64,000 nucleotides of DNA from Notamacropus eugenii (taxonomy: Eukaryota > Chordata > Mammalia > Diprotodontia > Macropodidae), in NCBI RefSeq assembly GCF_028372415.1, contig NC_092878.1, positions 27,386,903 through 27,450,902 on the forward strand, written 5' to 3'. Position 1 is the first letter of the stretch. Each line of letters begins with the position of its first letter. Made by a program: the position numbers and the translations under genes. The notes beneath the pieces are model-generated. The model did not search any database, was not told the origin of the DNA, and worked only from the letters and a program-made list of their open reading frames with translations. This document shows positions 45,966 through 57,864 of the stretch, piece by piece.

Positions 45966-48900
45966 GTTTCCATGAATCATATCCTTGAAGGATATAATAG
46001 GATAGTGTTGTTTGGTGGTCCTTTTAGAATATTAAGCCAGGCATAAAAACAAGGAGGCATGTGCCTTCCAAAGTGTTTTTTACTGCCATGGAAGATGTCC
46101 ATTTTATAATGGAAAGTGTAGGTAGCAAAGTTCTTCAAAATTTCCTTTTTCTGAATGACATTGTTATGATTATAAGAAACTCAAAAATGTTGAACAGGGT
46201 CTTCAATTATAAACACTTGAGTTCAGTCTAATAATCCATCTAGGAAAACAAAAAGCAGGAAGAGTGCCTGTGGCCCAGATTTGTAGCACACAGTTAGTTG
46301 GACAGTAGAACTGGCACATTGGTACCCAGCATATACAGGGAGATACTGAGTTGGGCCTAGTATTAAAAGGAAGAGAGTGTTTTAGGTTTACATGTAGGAA
46401 ATTATTAATGCTTATCATTTGTGGATATTTCTGTAAACGTATGGATGTTTTCTATAACTGCTTCATTGACTTTCCACAAGTAACATTTTGTTTACTATTC
46501 TGGCAGTATGGGGTGGAGGGGCATGTATGTTTTGTTAGAGAAACAAAACTTTACCAGTGAAATAAGCTAAAGGTGAAATAACTCTTAATTATTCTACTTT
46601 TCTTTTGTGTTTTTAGATCCTTCAGTTTTCTCAGGTGATCCTGCTGCTTTTGTGTAACTGCAGTCCTTGGTCTTGACATGTGGATCCATCTCTCCTCTCT
46701 ACTTTAACTTCATGGACCAGAATGGAAAAGATTTCTTCACTTCATGTTCCAGTTCTCCAATCCAGCACATTTAGCTTGTTAGGTATCTTCCCCCAAGGTA
46801 CCATCTGGCTGGCATCATGCCATTTCTTCCAGGAAAAAAGAAGCAATTGGTGTTGGTACTCGGCAGCTATTTGCTTAGATGAGAGAAGGGATTTTTTTCA
46901 GGTGGAAGCATAATATTTAGATTGGTGCCAGGTGCTTAGATGGTGGCATTTGTGAGTTCTTTGCCCTTTACACTTAGTACACAGTAAGAAGTCAAAATGT
47001 CTGCAGGGGCTCCTTGTATCCTGTTTGAACCAGCATAAAATTACACATGTGCATAATTACAGCATGAAGTCTTGTATTTCAGTATGGAAAGTACATTTCA
47101 GAAACTTAAAATGATATATCCGAATCCTAATTAATTACGTTGCATAGATTTCTCAATCTAGAACAAAGGGCTGACTTTGTAGTTACTCATGTGATGTGGT
47201 AAGTAAAGCAGCTTATGTACAGTACAATGTCCTTGGATTTTTTATGTGTATAAAGAAAATAGGTCCTTCAAACAAAGATATTTCTGCATGGGTATATCTA
47301 CATTTATCACTGAGAAGAAAGATTTCTTCCAAGAACAAAACCTGGCTGCATTGCTTCTTCCCCTGGTAACATTTGGTGGCTTCATACCATGTCAAGATAT
47401 TTTCCATTTTCACAAGAAAGGAGTAGGTTGTACAGAAGCAGACCCCATGAACGCATTCCTGGGTCCGTTGGAAAGCAGTTTTCATTGACTTTTGACTAAG
47501 CAGAGAACAAAAGGTTTTGATCTTTTCAAGAATGGGGGCTCTCATATGGTTTGCTGTTGTCTTTCTTCCTTGTGGAGTGTTACAGGATATTCTGGAGTTG
47601 GCTTTTCATACTGCTGTGGCCAATAATGAACTGAAACACCTATATACTCAAAATACCAGATCAGACTTTCGTTGACTATGAATTTAGCAGAATGGAAAAA
47701 GAGTGGGAGGAGTAGAGAAGTGTTTTCTCATACAGCTTCAACCTGAGAGGCAAAAAGCAGAAATACTTTGTGCAGTTCCATTGGACTGACATATGTGCAT
47801 AACATTCTGTGTCTTCATCCCTTGCAGTGTCATGGGAACATTATTCTTCAATTCAGGATGGCTGTGAGAGTGATTTCCGTGAGTGAAACTGAAGCATCTC
47901 ACCAGAGGGTGGACCTCAAAATAATACCCATCAACCTTGGCTTGAGGCAGGGTGAATTTAGGTCTAGAAGAAATTTAGAGACTAATTCCATCCCCCATAC
48001 CCTCCCCCCAAAAAATCCACAATGTAGTTTCTTATCTAAATCAGGCAACAAATATGGAACAACTTGTTTTCTGTAGCTTGAATAAGGGGAAAAAACCAAC
48101 ACTACCCTTGGCTACTGAAATCCTTCCTTGCTCCCGAGCCTGAGAGATGCATAGCAGAGTTTGGAATGACCTGTTACTAGTGCAGGAGAACATCTGCTCT
48201 CTTTTGTTATTTTATATGACTAGAGAAATCAATGTAAAACTTGTCAGATATTAAGACCATACATTGTATCTTTGTGTTTCTGGGAATGTGCACATCCGGT
48301 GCCCTAGTATGATGCTGGAATTAGAGCCTGGATTGAGATTGCTCTGCCCAAGTAGGATTTTGTTAAAGATAAGAATTGCCAAAATGGAATATTATCCTCT
48401 GATGAATAGTAGGTCTTAGTCAATGGGAATTGATTTCTAAATCAAAATGTCTTTTAGGGGAAAGAAAAGATCTGGATAAAGTATGATTTTAGAAGGGCAG
48501 TAGTTCAGATTTGCTAGTAGTAAAGTATAGCATTCTCAAAGTATTGGTGCAGTTTTAAGCTTTACTACCTTAAAACTCCACTAAGACTTTTGGGATACTC
48601 AGTATAAGTAGTCATGTCTTTTGAAAGTTGTATATTTATAGTAGTTAGAAATCTTTCACTTCAGTTGGGCAGACCTAGTCATTTGTTTATTTTTTCATTT
48701 CTTACTACTCTGTAAAGGCCAGTGTTGTTGGGGAAACTTCTGCTAAAATTTACTACAGGTGCCACCAAGATGCTGAAAAAGATTTTGAATCTTGTTTCTC
48801 TGCCATTCCCTTTAATATCTTATTATTGGTAGCCTTTCTGGCAAGATCTGCTGGCAGGCAGCAGGGCCATCTTATTCTCCTTACCTCTTCTTTCAAACTT

Positions 48901-49326
48901 GCAACAGATCCACGCTGGCCCATTGGTGTTTTGGGCATCAGACCTACTTTAGTTCCCTTAGATTCTCTGAATTCGTAGCCAACAAGTTAACTGTTTAACG
49001 TTTCCCTTAAATATACTCCTGCCTTATTTACAACTTTCACAAAATCTCATTACAACTCAAATTTGTGTCCAGATCAGTTGTTTCAGCCTGAAGAGACTCT
49101 GTTTCTTTTCTGCCTTGTCTTTTTGCAGTTTCCTTTCTGGCTGTAGTTTTAGGCAGCACCATCTATGTATGGCCAGGCGTACCTTCTCTTCCAGTCCTCG
49201 TTGGTTGGAAAGGTTCCTTTTTGAAAAGTTCAAATAAATAAACAAGGGATATGTGCAATAATTATATATATACACACACATATATTTTAATACTTGTGGA
49301 CAAAATGATGTTACAAGTTGTTTGAG

Positions 49327-49352
49327 AACAACAAAATCACCAATGTCTTCCA
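49327..49352 (+). promoter_or_regulatory. OIP5-AS1: Extended miR-7 site of Cyrano
   Basis: The transcript reads AACAACAAAATCAC (49327-49340), then unpaired CAAT, then GTCTTCCA (49345-49352). Against miR-7-5p (UGGAAGACUAGUGAUUUUGUUGUU) the second block pairs with nucleotides 1-8 and the first with nucleotides 11-24, leaving a small central bulge. Seed pairing plus very long 3' pairing around a central bulge is the hallmark of target-directed miRNA degradation, the established function of this site in Cyrano. Confidence 0.96.
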
Positions 49353-50863
49353 TTTTGATAATATGTATAGTTTGATAAGCATTAATACTTTGTAGAAAAA
49401 TGTAGTGCCATGTTAGGGGCCAGTGCATGAGCCTAGTAGTAATTTTAGAGTTAAAAATGACGAATTCTTTATAATAACCAAAAAAATGGAAAATATAAAC
49501 ATTTCCTTTTTTTCTTAAAGTTCTGAACTTGTCTCTCTCCCTGGGGAAAAGTGACAAACTGAAAGGGCTAGTTTAGAAAGAGAATTCTTTTGGGTTGGAA
49601 GCCTTGAAAAATATGCTTGGGGATCATTTAACTTCATACAAAGTTGCAATATTCAAACCTAGTGTGACTATGTCCAATCGGAACCACACACTGAACTGTG
49701 GACAGCCACCCTCATCCCTACCCCCTCCAAGGTAGTACTCCTAGCTTGTGCTTCTTGTGTGAAGGGAGATTGTTCTTCTGTGTCCTTGTATGGGCTGTGT
49801 CTTACAGCTCAATCTTGTTTCATTTCTGTATGTAGACGTTCTCTGTATCAAGGAACCACAGTACAATTTGTTTGTCTTAACTGGGTACTCTTATCAGCCT
49901 CATGTGGACATGCTCTGTTAACTCAAGGTTCATCTGTGGACTCTGACATTTTCTGTCTGCGGGTCACTGTCTCTGGATTGTGTCAGGAAACTGTTGTAAA
50001 TGGTAGAGTCAAGTATTTGTTTCAGGCTGTCCCTACTTCTCAATCCACTGTGGGGTTTGGTTTTATTTTTAAATGTGGTTTTCTTGCTGCTTCTCTTGCT
50101 TGATTTGCATTTTGAGAATGGGATGAGTAGGTGGATAGAGCCTTGATAGGTTGCTTTGTAGTGAGAAGTAAAAGAGCATTTCTTATGTTTGCAGTGTGCA
50201 GTGCAAGGCTGGCTATACCTTTCAGATTTGTACGTGTCCCCTTGTCTCTGTCTTCCCAGAAGAACAATGTCACTCCTCAGATACTGTGTCTTTCTCCAGA
50301 GAAATCAGACAAGCTGTTTTTTTCTGAAGTGATTTGAGGGTCCAAGTACTCAAATAATCCAGGTTTTATAAAACATGGACTCTTCCAGTAGTAAATAATA
50401 TGATAGTGTACATCACTGCATGAGCAGACAGCTTTGAATAAGTAGGCCCTTTTGTAGCAATTCTCTAGGGACCAGGTTCAGGTTCTCTTAGTCTAGACTC
50501 AAGTAGTTCTACCTTTGATTCAAATAGTATAGTGCTTAGGAGAACTCATTTTTTAAAAAAAGAATACCTCTGAAACAGGAATGCAAAATAGCACAGTATG
50601 CAGGGGGAATGCCCCAGATGCAAACAAAGCCATAAAATGTTTAATAATTTTAAAAGGATAAAACTTTTGTAGCAATAACTGTTTTGCATGTAATAAATAG
50701 TAACTAACTTGAATTAGCAAGCCTGTATATAGTAAAGTAAGTTACCACTCAAGTTTGTGGTGGTGTGTGGTGCTCAGTCCTTGACAGAGCTGCATGAAAG
50801 GAAAAGCGTTTTAGGTACATGGTATATATATAAAAGATGCTCTTTTCCTTCCTTTGAGAAGGA

Positions 50864-50865
<2 letters not shown>

Positions 50866-50904
<39 letters not shown>

Positions 50905-50946
50905 ATTTTGATATGTGAGACAGAAAACCGTGTGTGTGCGTGCGTG

Positions 50947-50985
<39 letters not shown>

Positions 50986-51019
50986 ATGTGTAATTTTGAT
51001 ATGTGAGACTGAAAACCCC
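50866..51019. repeat. Two GT microsatellites separated by a duplicated unit
   Basis: GT runs occur at 50866-50902 and 50930-50990; the second ends in (TATG)n. Each is followed by the same segment, ATTTTGATATGTGAGAC plus A or T plus GAAAACC, at 50904 and 50993. On the minus strand this produces His-Thr open frames with no coding meaning. Confidence 0.93.
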
Positions 51020-51999
51020 ATTCCCAGGTAGCAAGAGAGAGCTGTTGAAGTGAACTCTTTCTGGGAGACAAATTGGGAGTCTCACCAATGCATTCCAAGT
51101 AGATTTTCTACTTGAGACTCTACTTTGATGATAGCTCCTCATAACGGAGAATTGTTTTTCTTTCTCCTTGTTTCCTAAATTCATTCTTTTTTTTAAGATT
51201 TAGAAAAAAGCTTGTTTGGTGTTTTGCATTTTCTATATTTGTGGCTAAGGAAGCTCTTAGTAACGCTTGTGAGAAGGGCTTAATACATGTGAATTTCTTT
51301 TTCAGTTTTTGACCATATTTTTAATGAAAGAGTGGCCAGATCCATGTCCTCTGACAGCTTATCCTCTAATGTAGAAAACCACTCCACCTCCCAGCACACT
51401 GTCCCAGTTTAGGAGCCAGGACAGAGCAGTGGGGACCAAGATAATTTTCCTATTGTCTCATACCACCTGTCCAAGTGGATAATTCGTCCTGGCCATCTAG
51501 CACCTGGAAAATAACTACATCTGTGTATGAGCTAGTTATGAGTTCCTTTGGTTCATGATGTTCAATTATATGCCTATATGTGAACCCAGGAGAAAAAATG
51601 CAAGGTAGTTGGGGGAGAGCCAAGAAAGTTATGCCTCTTGAATATAATATTCTTATTTGGTGATTCCAAAAGATAAAAAGACCACTATATGTACAAAATA
51701 ATTAACTATCTCTCAACTCACAAAAGGAATGCACTGCATTTGCTCCTCTTATTCTTTCTTTAGGGTGTACCCCAGTGTCACCATTAGATACATTGAAGTA
51801 GCTAAGCAATTTTCAGATAGCTGGCTTGATCACAAGTGTGCACTTATGGTATATAAAGGACTTTGTAGAACAGTCACATTAAATACTGATCTAAATGCTA
51901 AAATTGTCCAGATGCATCTAGTGCATAGATGGGATCCAGATAAGCTTGTTACATTCAGGGGTGTAGGCATCCCCCTTTTGTGTAGGGTGAACTCTTACT

Positions 52000-52085
52000 G
52001 AATATCAAATGTGCAGTTACAATAAGCTAGGCACTATGTACAATAGGGTGAGGTCTTTGCCCTTGAGGAGTTTACATTCTCCTGG
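52000..52085 (-). mobile_element. LINE-2-like tail scrap, antisense
   Basis: AAGCTAGGCACTATGTACAA and TTTGCCCTTGAGGAGTTTAC resemble the reversed L2 tail. It is the only transposon trace that I see in the OIP5-AS1 terminal exon. Confidence 0.6.
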
Positions 52086-54771
52086 TGCTGCTGGTCAAGG
52101 CAAATGGCCTCCAGTTTGTTTAGAACGTGCTTGGCTGTTAGAACAATCTTGGCCTAAAGAGTCACTTGTCATAACCAAATGTTAAGGCATCGAAGATTTA
52201 TACTAGCTATGCTATTAATGAATCTTTCCAGGCTGTGTGTGGGGCAGGAGGGAAAGAAGTGATGTAGAGGTAATTTTCTTCAGTGTTAGAAAAAGAAAAC
52301 CACTTCACTCAGTAGGGTCTCCACAACATACCACCTTTGTGTTTTCGTGGTATCATAGCCATCACATAGTTGGCCAGGAAAAACCATAATAAATAAGGCT
52401 ATATTTTTTTCTTTAATAGTGGCTCTTTTTTCTGCTACTATGTCATTCCTACCCTTAAGGGAGTACATCTGCATACCAGTCTCCCCTGTACCAGCGTGAA
52501 ACAATCCTAACTTTTACCTTTTTATTTGCTATTTTGTACTTCCATTCAGAAGCATCATACGGATAGACGTGGAGAACTCCATTAAAACTGTCGTTTCCTT
52601 TTCCCAAATGTTGTCAAGTTTTCTGCCTTTCACTTGCAGTATTTTGATGAAAATAAATTGCATGTACCCTAGCTAAGCCCCATAATCTCTCTGAATCAAG
52701 AGGTTTTGTTTTGCATGAACATGGGTCTGATAGAGAGTCCTTAGGTAAAAATGCATGATGACCATACAATAATGGTGGCACACAGCCCACGATCCCAGTC
52801 CTGTAGAGCTAGCGTCCTGATTATGCATGACCGATGATGTCTAGTGTTGTGTAATTACAAGGAAACTCATATATGCATTTACATATAACAAAGCAATAGT
52901 AACTATTAAAGTAATAGCTTGAATTTACTGCTTGAAACCTCAGTTCTTGTTTCTCTTAAAAAAATGGTTTGCCTCCATCCATAAAGGGAGGTTAAAAAAT
53001 AAACAGGGACAGCAGTGTGACACTCGGGCTGTTTGGAAGAGGGAGCAACAGAACTCACCTTTCATTTTAACTTCTTACCTGGTTTATATTAGTCCTCTGA
53101 GCATGTCTTTTAAAATAATCAAGCATGCGCTAAGAAGCATGTTGTGTCAATGAATGATTTCGTAGTTGCCTCAACGGTAGCAATCAGAAAGGTGCAGAGT
53201 TTTAGGAGTTGTAAGAGGGTGAGGCCCAACTGTACTATAGAAAGTAATCACTGGGTCTGTTAAACAAGGCAGAAGTGGCCTGAGTGGAAGCCCAGTAAAA
53301 CTAGTACTTTGGAGGTGAATAAATCAATAAGCACAGTGCACATATTTCAGGTGTTCAGTAGCTTTTTTAATACAGTATTTTTAGGTAATTTTTGCCACTT
53401 AGGCAGCTGTACGGAATTGTACTGGTGTTGCCCAGCAATAATAATGGCTCCCTGCAGCAAAGGAGACTTCTACTTTGCAGGAATTGACCTGAAAATATTG
53501 TTAGATCTGTGATTTTGTTTCTCTTTATTTGTTATATTGATGTATTTTTGAATTTATGTGACTTGAAATAGATTTTTAGAGCCAGAGACACAAAATTATT
53601 TACCCTTATTGGTCTGATCAATCAGTCCAATTAAGCTCTGTAAAGAACTCTTGCCCCTCAAGGTGAATTTATCCTCATTTCATTAAGTAGATTTGCCATT
53701 AACTTGTTATTTAGGGAGAAAAAAATCATGCTCTTCTATTCATTGTAACTCTTCAGAATGTTGGGGCTTTTGGTGTAACCCCTGGAAACATACGTGATAA
53801 TAGCAAATAAGAACCATCTACTACAAGCTAAAGAGGTGACAGTAAACTTGTCATTCTTCCCACAAAGGTTTTCCCTCTTAAATTGGCATAACCTCACTTT
53901 GGGGCTTGTCTATCTTGACATTGTTTGGAAAACTCCATCTTCCAAGTTAAAGGCCAAGTACCTTCACATGGTCCCGAATTGAACTGCTCACTTAGCAAGT
54001 TTATTCCCACACCTCTTTGCAGTTTTCCTCTTAGCCACTTATTGTAAAATCAAGTTGGAAAATTAAGTGTTTATTGATTTTGGCTTAAGAATATAGTAAC
54101 CGTCAGCCTTCCTTAACCCATTCCTCTAAAAAGGCAGTAGTAATTACTGGTATATGCAACTCTTTATCTTAAAATTTATTAAGAAATTCTTAAACTTTCA
54201 GATTTATTCTCCAAAAGTGGAAGCTCACAAACAGAAGGCCTTCCTTCTAAATGAGATTTCCCTGGGAAACAAAGGCGTATGCATGCTGTGCCGTTGTTGA
54301 GATGTTGGATTTTCTTTTTTCCAGTGGTAGGAAGAAGATCCAAAATAAAAGAAACTAGAAACTGAAGCTGCTTTTAAATTGTTCAGCGTGTCCTGTGTAA
54401 AGTAAACAATTGGCATTAGATTAGGAAGACCCAATGCTGAAGAGCTCACTTCACATGCTCTGTATATTATGTTGGCTTTCTTTAGTGCAGGAAAGAGTGT
54501 TCACTTACTGTACGCACATGCAGCACTGTAATCTCTCTATTGCACAGTTATTACATTTTACGAGGTAATGTTGTTAGAATTTCTCATTGTTAAGAATTTC
54601 GTACCTGAAATCTTGGAAAAGGCAGCTTGCTGTTACATCTATGCATCTTTGGAGGTTTGAAGGAGAGCTTTTATTCTTTTGATGGTGTAAAGAGGAACTG
54701 TTTTTAAAAACCTAAGTTGGAAACTCTGCAACTATGTATAAAACTTTTGGGGTTTGTTTTTGGTTTTTAGC

Positions 54772-54777
54772 AATAAA
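54772..54777 (+). terminator. OIP5-AS1: OIP5-AS1 poly(A) signal AATAAA
   Basis: AATAAA is followed about 30-50 bp later by a GT-rich stretch (CTGTGTTGTTTGTT), the usual downstream element. Cleavage would fall near 54795-54805. It ends the long repeat-poor segment; SINE and L2 copies resume at 55.1 kb. Confidence 0.8.
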
Positions 54778-55104
54778 GCAGCATGGGCTGAGAATGCACT
54801 GAAACTCGCCTCTGTGTTGTTTGTTACAGACTGGGTACCCTACAGTAGTTCTATAAGTGATTGTAAAAAAGTGAGTTGGGAGCTTTGGGAAATGGAGAAG
54901 TCAAAAGAAAGTTCCTAAGGAACAAGATGACTCAGAGAATGGAATATATTTACAAACAGACCTCATCCTTTCTCCTCTCACACATACCTCCGCTTTCCAG
55001 ACTTCCCTTCCCCTTTATTGTTAAGGATTCCACCATTCTAGTCATCCAAGCTTACCCATCCTTGGCTGACTTGCTGCACCCTACGTATCCAATCTGTGGA
55101 TGAA

Positions 55105-55350
55105 ACTAGGTGGTACACAGTGGATAGGGAGCTCGGGGGCCTGGAATTGGGATAATGAATTCATATATGACCTTGGATGCTGGCTACGTGACCCTTGGCA
55201 AGTCTGCCTCATTTTCCTCATCTGTAAAAGATTAGGATAAAAGCACTTATCTCACAGAGTTGTTGGTTAGGATTAAATGAGTTAATATTTATAAAGCACT
55301 TATAGTGCCTAGCATGTAGTAAATGCTCTATAAATGCTTAATCCCTTCCT
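55105..55350 (+). mobile_element. MIR-like SINE, sense
   Basis: GGTACACAGTGGATAGGGAG, CTCATTTTCCTCATCTGTAA and AGTGCCTAGCATGTAGTAAA form a full SINE order. Confidence 0.88.
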
Positions 55351-55394
55351 TTGTTGAATATGTTTGTCATTTCTAACTTCACAGTCTCTCTTCT

Positions 55395-55990
55395 GTATGT
55401 CTATATCTACTCAGAGGCACCAGACTGGTATCGGCCTTCCTCATCCTTGGACTAATGCAATAGCTTCTTGGTCGGGCCCCTTGCATGTCTCTCCCTGCTT
55501 CAGTCCATTACCACCAGCTCAGGTGCCAAAATAATTTTCCTAAGGTGCAGGTCTTACTCACCCCCTACCCAATCAACTCCAGTCGCTCCCTGTCACCACC
55601 GGGATCAAATACATCATGATATTTGACTTAAAGCCTTTCACAACCTCTCTACCTTTCTTCTTATACTTTACCCTCCAATCCACCTATTCTGACCATGACC
55701 TTGCCTGTCCAAGCTGAGAATGCTTTTTTCTCACCTCTGCCTCCTGGCTTCTGTCATGACTAAGCTCAAATCCCACCTTCCAAAGGAAGCTTTTCTTAGG
55801 CCCTTCCCTCCTGGTTGGTGCCTTCCCTCTGGGATTTCCTTCCATTTGCATTGTATGTACATTGTGTGTTGTATCACCCATTAGAATGTAAACTTGAAAG
55901 CAGGGACCATGTTTTTGCCCTTCTCTGCAACCCCAGAATTTGTCTGGCACATAGTAGGCACCTAAGAAACACTTGACTGACTTGACAATA
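55395..55990 (+). mobile_element. LINE-2 3' end, sense
   Basis: AACTCCAGTCGCTCCCTGTC, TTGACTTAAAGCCTTTCACA, CTGGCACATAGTAGGCACCT and the final TTGACTGACTTGAC match an L2 3' end. Confidence 0.88.
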
Positions 55991-56229
55991 CCACCTGTAT
56001 GAATAACTCACAGTGATGTAGTATTGTAAAGTTAATAAAGCACTTTTTTCACAACAGCCCAGTAAAGTAGATAGTAAAAGCCACTGTCTCCACTTTATGG
56101 CTAAAGGACCAGAGCCTAGAACCAGGTCTACTGATTTCAGGGCTAATGTTCTTTTCACAATGGCATACCACTTGGAACATAGAATATATTTTAATGAAAC
56201 AGTAGTTGATAATGTCATCATAAAAATAA

Positions 56230-56930
56230 ATGGGAACTTTTTTTTGTTGTTTTCAGTTTTCAACATTCACTTCCATAAGTTTTAAATTTTCTCCCCCTCC
56301 TCCCCCAAGACAGCATGCAATGTCATATGGGCTCTACACATCCATTCCTACCAAACACATTTTCACATTAGCCATGTTGCATTAGAAGAATCATAATGAA
56401 TGGGAGAAACCATGAGAGAAACAAAACACAACAAAAGAGAAAATAGTCTGCTTCATTCATTCACTCCATAATTCTTTCTCTGGATGCAGATGGCATTTTG
56501 CATCAGAGTCCTGTGGAAATGTTTTAAGTCCTTGCATTACTGAGAAGGGCTTAAATCTATCAAAATCAGTCCTCATGCACTGTGGCTGTTACTGTGTACA
56601 ATGTTACTGTGTACAATGTTCTGGTTCTGCCCCTCGCTCAACATCAGTTCATAAGTCTTGCCAGGTTTTTCTGAAGTCTGCCTGTTCATCAATTTCTTAT
56701 AGCACAATAGTATTTCATTACGTTCATATACCACAACTTGTTCATTCACTCCCCAATTGATGTGCATCCCGTCGATTTCCAATTCTTGGCCACCACAAAA
56801 AGAACTATACATATTTTTGCACATGTGGGTCCTTTTCCCATTTTTATGATCTCTTTACAGCCCTAAATGGTATAGATCAAAGGGTATGCACATTTTTGTA
56901 ATCCTTTGGGCATAGGGGAACATAATATAT
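56230..56930 (-). mobile_element. L1 3' end, antisense
   Basis: It runs from the T-rich end with TTCACTTCCATAAGTTTTAA through CATAATGAATGGGAGAAACC to the reversed ORF2 C-terminus (CATTCACTCCCCAATTGATG, CTTTTCCCATTTTTATGATC). It contains a tandem duplication of ACTGTGTACAATGTT at 56591-56620. Confidence 0.88.
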
Positions 56931-57339
56931 TGTAGGACATAAAAAGGCATTATGAACAAAATCCATTTGAATATACTCAGGGGGCAGCGGGAGGAATGGG
57001 TTAAGATTAGTGGGGGCAGTCTCATCTTTCATCACTTTTTTAGTGAAAGGAAGGTCAGGAATTTGGTCTTAAGGATGTGACAGTAGGAGAGATTCTCTAC
57101 AGTGTGGGTTGGATGAAGTGGTCATCCAACTCTGATTAAAGATCTTTAGGGTGGGGGAGGGGAGAAGGGAGGAAACCCACTATCTCACAAGGCAGCCCAT
57201 TTCACTCTAGGACTGAATTTTATCAGCTGCTTCTCTGCAAACCCATTCCTCTCAATTCTGCCCTGTGCCCAAGAACAAATCTAATCTCTTCCACAAGATA
57301 ACTCATATCTCCAACCACAAGTCTTTTTTCAAGGCTACA

Positions 57340-57670
57340 GAACCCTCCTGAACAGAATTAGAACATTGTACAGTTACAGCAATATTGTAACAATGATCCA
57401 ATTGTGAAAGACTTGACAATTCTCATTATTCAATGATCCACAATTCTAAAAGATTTATGATGGAAAATGCTATCTACCTTTGGAGAATGGATGATTGAAG
57501 TATTTGTTTCACTTTTTTTTTTTTTTTTTGGCAAGATGGTTAACGTGGAAATGTTTTCACTTCCTATGGATAGTGGTTATTTCTTGCCTTCTCAATGAGT
57601 GAAAGAACGTGTGGGAGAGAATTTGGGACTTAAAATAAAAATAACAATAAATGAAGATCAAAATATAATT
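57340..57670 (+). mobile_element. L1-type 3'UTR fragment, sense
   Basis: GATTTATGATGGAAAATGCT, ATCTACCTTTGGAGAATGGA, a T18 tract and ATTTGGGACTTAAAATAAAA resemble an abundant marsupial L1 3'UTR type. Confidence 0.55.
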
Positions 57671-57864
57671 TAAAAACTCAATGTGATCCTGCAGATGTGG
57701 AATGGACAGTGTAAAGTGGGACTACTATTTCCCCAGTCCTGCATACCATGTCTCTCATTGAAGGCAAACATCAGTTAGCTTTTGAGGTTATCATAGCGCA
57801 TTGTTGACTCATGCTGAACTTGTAGTACTTAGTACCCTGCCAGAAAAATGCAGATGTTAACCTT

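Larger units (their letters stand above)
39866..46616 (+). other. OIP5-AS1: OIP5-AS1 introns between exon 2 and the terminal exon
   Basis: The sequence is mostly AT-rich and featureless to me. Exceptions are a candidate 43-bp exon at 42117, two SINEs at 43.27-43.50 and 43.78-44.10 kb, an antisense L1 tail at 44.58-44.95 kb and an antisense MIR-like piece at 45.80-45.97 kb. I see no coding exon on either strand. Confidence 0.6.
37300..54800 (+). ncRNA. OIP5-AS1: OIP5-AS1 / Cyrano long non-coding RNA gene
   Basis: The gene is identified by position between CHP1 and convergent OIP5, as in other mammals. It also has a CpG promoter, small 5' exons and a terminal exon of about 8 kb holding the extended miR-7 site that defines Cyrano. 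Cyrano is a conserved vertebrate lncRNA that pairs with miR-7 and causes its destruction, which in turn protects the circular RNA Cdr1as. Proposed exons are about 37300-37434, 39774-39865, possibly 42117-42159, and 46617 to about 54800. No long open frame exists in the exons. The stretch carries few mobile elements: SINEs at 38.3, 43.3 and 43.8 kb and an L1 tail at 44.6 kb, all intronic. Exon boundaries are predicted from splice sites, not from transcripts. Confidence 0.9.
46617..54800 (+). ncRNA. OIP5-AS1: OIP5-AS1 terminal exon (about 8.2 kb)
   Basis: The exon starts after TTCTTTTGTGTTTTTAG and runs to the poly(A) signal at 54772. Its length is in the range of the long last exon of mammalian Cyrano. 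It holds the miR-7 site at 49327-49352, a Pumilio-type TGTATATA at 50724-50731, two GT microsatellites near 50.9 kb and a short antisense L2-like scrap at about 52.0 kb. Otherwise it is free of recognisable transposons, which contrasts with the flanks and suggests constraint. Short frames in it are not longer than expected by chance, apart from those created by the GT repeats. Confidence 0.85.

Noticed and set aside
49057-49557. 166-codon minus-strand frame spanning the miR-7 site
   Set aside because: It is antisense to the lncRNA exon, with no recognisable motif and low-complexity Lys/Tyr-rich composition. The miR-7 site explains the conservation.
50749-51184. Minus-strand frames with His-Thr repeats
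   Set aside because: They are created by GT microsatellites in the OIP5-AS1 exon; three overlapping frames show the same artefact.
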